In this document: piece by piece, positions 9,086 through 10,796 of the stretch | Position numbering within the stretch: the first letter of the stretch is position 1 | How the letters are laid out: every line of letters begins with the position of its first letter | From: Flavobacteriaceae bacterium | GTDB taxonomy: Bacteria > Bacteroidota > Bacteroidia > Flavobacteriales > Flavobacteriaceae | Direction: 5' to 3' | Assembly (NCBI GenBank): GCA_016763715.1 | Contig: JAESTG010000118.1 | Coordinates: 1-10,796 of the forward strand | Length of the DNA: 10,796 bases | Program-made: the position numbers and the translations under genes | The notes under the pieces: model-generated | The model's database searches: none | Told to the model about the DNA's origin: nothing | What the model saw: only the letters and a program-made list of their open reading frames with translations

Positions 9086-9181
9086 ATTAAGGGCGTATTG
9101 ATTCGGTAATAGGTCAAATTAGGGGCTCCCGATATCGGATGAAAAGGAATAATCACATAGAAATGAAGCTAATAGGGGGCG

Positions 9182-9227
9182 CAGAAATTGAAACCTAATC
9201 TAGAAATAGGTTGGGTTTTCTGTTTTT
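9182..9227 (+). terminator. Probable intrinsic terminator after the SprF-like gene
   Basis: The outer stem CAGAAA (9182-9187) pairs with TTTCTG (9217-9222) and the inner stem AACCTA (9192-9197) pairs with TAGGTT (9207-9212). An internal loop lies between the stems and the apical loop is nine bases. A run of five T (9223-9227) follows directly. Location about 100 bases after the end of the SprF-like gene fits the end of the adhesin/SprF operon. Confidence 0.6.
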
Positions 9228-9497
9228 AATTAATTAGCCTTATTCTTTGACGAGAAGCCAATTCGTCCAAAAAAGTGGTTCGACAACTTTTCCTAAAAGA
9301 AAACTTGAAAACTTAGATTAACCCAAACTGAGTCTTCGAGTCAAGGATACTAAATCACTATATCAGTTTACAAATAGAAGAATCTTTCTTCAGGGTTGCA
9401 GATACACTAAACCTTCATCCAACTTTAATTTTTCCATAAAAAGAGTAAGGGTTATCCAACACAAAAAAGTTTATACTATGCTTATATTCAACATATT

Positions 9498-9515
9498 ATT
9501 AACATTTTTAACTAT
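9498..9515 (+). promoter_or_regulatory. Leader motif ATTAAC-n-ATTTTTAACTAT before S74 gene
   Basis: An ATTAAC element followed by ATTTTTAACTAT lies just before the ATG at 9522. A near-identical arrangement precedes the M36 gene (10313-10336). No Shine-Dalgarno is present, as is common in Bacteroidetes, so this A/T-rich leader may help initiation. The function is inference from having two copies only. Confidence 0.3.
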
Positions 9516-9521
9516 ATAATC

Positions 9522-10292
9522 ATGAAAAAATTTATCATTTTATCAGTTTGCATTCTATTCAGTTTTGCTATGGAGGCACAAGGTGTCTTTCGAATCAATG
9601 GAACTAATAATGCCGTTCAGCTTGGTTTTGATGACTATCGATTTTTAACCTTTGGTGACGGACTCTCCTCGCCAAATAATGGTGCTTGGTCTATCGAAAG
9701 ATGGAATGGCGGATTAAACTTCTGGAAGCCATGGCCATCATCCAATTTTGGAAATTATAAAATGTTCATTAGAGATAATGGAAATGTAGGTATTAATATG
9801 AATCCTTGGGCTTGGTCTATCTTAAAACTACAAGTAAGTGGATATGTTGTGTCTAATGGATATTTCACTTGGAGTGATGAAAAATTAAAAAAGGACATCG
9901 AACGAATGGAAGAAGGTGTGGAGCAACTCATGTTGTTAAACCCTGATACATATAATTACGATCAGTCAATTAACTTAGGAGAAGCCTCTCCAACAGACGA
10001 AGAGGATGAAACTAAGAGAGCGACCATGGAGGGAGACAATGGAGGAAATGATGATGACCCATTAAGACATTATGGTTTCCTTGCGCGTGAGGTAGCACAA
10101 ATTTTTCCAAACATCGTATCTCCAAGTATCACTGGAGGGAATGAAATTAATGCTGTTAATTATGTCGAATTAATTCCTATTCTGGTTAACGCTATGCAAC
10201 AACAACAGCGGATGTTAAGTAAACAACAACAAGAAATAGTCGCTCAAAAAAGTATGATTGAAGAACTTTCGGCCATAGTTAAAAAGAATTAG
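9522..10292 (+). CDS. Secreted protein with C-terminal S74 (endosialidase-type chaperone) domain
   Basis: A 256-residue protein. Residues 1-20 form a signal peptide (MKKFIILSVC..., probable cleavage after MEA before Gln20). Residues 21-95 are a short beta-rich part with IRDNGNVGINMNP, similar to the stalk strands of tail-fibre-like proteins. The S74 intramolecular chaperone domain follows: SDEKLKKDI (118-126; Ser118, Asp119 and Lys123 match the SDxRxK autocleavage motif with Lys121 in place of Arg), LLNPDTYNY (138-146), HYGFLAREVAQIFPNIV (183-199), and AVNYVELIPILVNAMQQQQ (211-229). A Gln-rich coiled coil runs to the end. In the family this domain drives trimer assembly and may then cut itself off. 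An acidic insert (about 152-180) separates two core strands. No T9SS sorting domain is present. The fibre part is very short, and its partner and target are unknown. The ATG is chosen because the signal peptide starts there. Confidence 0.85.
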   Translation: MKKFIILSVCILFSFAMEAQGVFRINGTNNAVQLGFDDYRFLTFGDGLSSPNNGAWSIERWNGGLNFWKPWPSSNFGNYKMFIRDNGNVGINMNPWAWSILKLQVSGYVVSNGYFTWSDEKLKKDIERMEEGVEQLMLLNPDTYNYDQSINLGEASPTDEEDETKRATMEGDNGGNDDDPLRHYGFLAREVAQIFPNIVSPSITGGNEINAVNYVELIPILVNAMQQQQRMLSKQQQEIVAQKSMIEELSAIVKKN

Positions 10293-10312
10293 TAAGTCAC
10301 TCTAAACGGAAT

Positions 10313-10336
10313 ATTAACTACTAATTTTTTAACTAT
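10313..10336 (+). promoter_or_regulatory. Leader motif ATTAAC-n-ATTTTTTAACTAT overlapping M36 start
   Basis: Second copy of the leader seen at 9498-9515. Here the final TAT runs into the ATG start codon (10335-10337). There is no Shine-Dalgarno. The 42-base gap after the S74 stop holds no terminator, so the M36 gene may be co-transcribed with the S74 gene. Confidence 0.3.
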
Positions 10337-10796
10337 GAAAAGAATCATACAATACTCAACAATTATTTGTTGCTTGTTTGTTATAAATAATTCATTTTCT
10401 CAAACAACAGAGCAACTGGTTAAAGCATATCTCCATCAAAGTGCAGATACGTTTAACCTTACTGAAGATGATCTAAAAGAATGGAAAATATACCAATCTT
10501 ATGAAGGAGATAAAAGCAAAATCACTCATGTTTATGGAGTGCAAATGTATAAAGAACTGGAGATATGTAACACCGACTTCAACCTGCACATTGTTGAAGG
10601 TAACGAGGTTTTAAAGTTTCAGAATAACTTCATTTCCAATTTAATCTCAAAGACCCAAAACACGCCTACAGCACCAAAATTATCTAGTGTTGAAGCGGTT
10701 AATACTATCGCGGGATTACTCAATCTCAATCTTACTGAAGAAGTTTCCGTCCTAAAGATACCTATCGGGACAGAACAAAAACAGTTATTGAGCTCA
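10335..10796 (+). CDS. Secreted M36 (fungalysin-type) metallopeptidase, N-terminal part (3' partial)
   Basis: The frame is open from the ATG to the right edge, 154 codons with no stop. Residues 1-22 are a signal peptide (MKRIIQYSTIICC..., cleavage probably after SFS before Gln23). Residues from about 45 match the fungalysin/thermolysin propeptide (FTP) pattern: WKIYQSYEGDKSKITHVYGV, QMYKELEI, FNLHIVEGNEVL, FQNNFISNL and then LSSVEAVNTIAGLLNLNL. The FTP region keeps M36 zinc proteases inactive until secretion. The catalytic HExxH domain and any T9SS tail would lie beyond the window, so the enzyme class is inferred from the propeptide alone. Family members in flavobacteria are usually exoproteases of 800 or more residues. 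Confidence 0.75.
   Translation, partial: MKRIIQYSTIICCLFVINNSFSQTTEQLVKAYLHQSADTFNLTEDDLKEWKIYQSYEGDKSKITHVYGVQMYKELEICNTDFNLHIVEGNEVLKFQNNFISNLISKTQNTPTAPKLSSVEAVNTIAGLLNLNLTEEVSVLKIPIGTEQKQLLSS

Larger units (their letters stand above)
9086..9521. other. Intergenic region, 436 bases
   Basis: No credible protein gene is seen. The region contains a perfect 10-base palindrome CCGATATCGG (9129-9138), a probable terminator (9182-9227) and an AT-rich leader before the S74 gene. I looked for the Bacteroidetes promoter pattern (TTG about 19 bases before TAnnTTTG) and found no copy with good spacing. TATTCTTTG at 9241-9249 and TAATTTTT near 9426 are only partial matches. The promoter of the S74 gene must lie here, but I cannot place it. 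Confidence 0.6.

Noticed and set aside
9139..9198. 19-residue micro-ORF (MKRNNHIEMKLIGGAEIET) ending inside the terminator hairpin
   Set aside because: It could mimic an attenuator leader peptide, but it has no regulatory codon run, and it precedes a terminator that fits simple transcript end.
9241..9249. TATTCTTTG as a Bacteroidetes -7 promoter element
   Set aside because: The spacer inside the element is one base too long and the nearest upstream TTG (9211) is about 27 bases away rather than about 19.
9522..9560. S74 protein as a lipoprotein (LSVC in the leader)
   Set aside because: The residue before Cys is Val, the Cys lies in the middle of the hydrophobic core, and a normal cleavage site follows at MEA before Gln.
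9522..10292. Prophage tail-fibre gene
   Set aside because: There is a signal peptide, no other phage gene is in the window, and secreted S74 proteins are common in flavobacterial chromosomes.

Overview
The window looks like a piece of an AT-rich chromosome from a member of the Bacteroidetes, most likely a (marine) Flavobacteriaceae species. The evidence is a giant repeat protein ending in a type B sorting domain of the type IX secretion system (T9SS), a PorP/SprF-family partner gene directly behind it, signal peptides with Gln at the presumed +1 position, and starts without a Shine-Dalgarno sequence. All genes read on the + strand. No RNA gene, CRISPR array, insertion sequence or phage integrase is visible.

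Layout. (1) Positions 1-8057 hold the 3' part of a giant secreted adhesin-like gene. It is open to the left edge, so its true start lies outside the window. The visible 2684 residues comprise an Ig-like end plus a Cys-rich flavobacterial module (3-506), 29 divergent SprB-type repeats of about 84 residues (507-7787), and a gliding-motility-type C-terminal sorting domain (7788-8054). (2) Forty-three bases later comes a PorP/SprF-family outer-membrane protein gene (8101-9085). It is full length but broken into two frames by one small lesion near 8464-8470. (3) A 436-base gap follows, with a plausible intrinsic terminator at 9182-9227 and a 10-base palindrome. (4) Positions 9522-10292 encode a small secreted protein with a C-terminal S74 (endosialidase-type chaperone) domain. 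(5) From 10335 to the right edge lies the 5' end of a secreted M36 (fungalysin-type) metalloprotease gene: signal peptide plus FTP propeptide.

How they work together. In characterised flavobacteria, type B T9SS cargo such as SprB depends on a co-encoded SprF-like protein for export. The first two genes are therefore a cargo/partner pair. The frameshift in the partner raises the question of whether this adhesin still reaches the surface, whether another SprF paralogue substitutes, or whether the lesion is a sequencing error. The S74 and M36 genes share a leader motif and only 42 bases separate them, so they may form a separate transcription unit.

Most noteworthy observations: the SprF frameshift; a stretch of 788 consecutive adhesin residues with no lysine or arginine; a strict two-cysteines-per-repeat pattern broken only in the last repeat; and C8/G7 tracts inside the adhesin reading frame. 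I see no convincing wholly novel system. The window is best read as a T9SS surface-protein locus with some unusual details.
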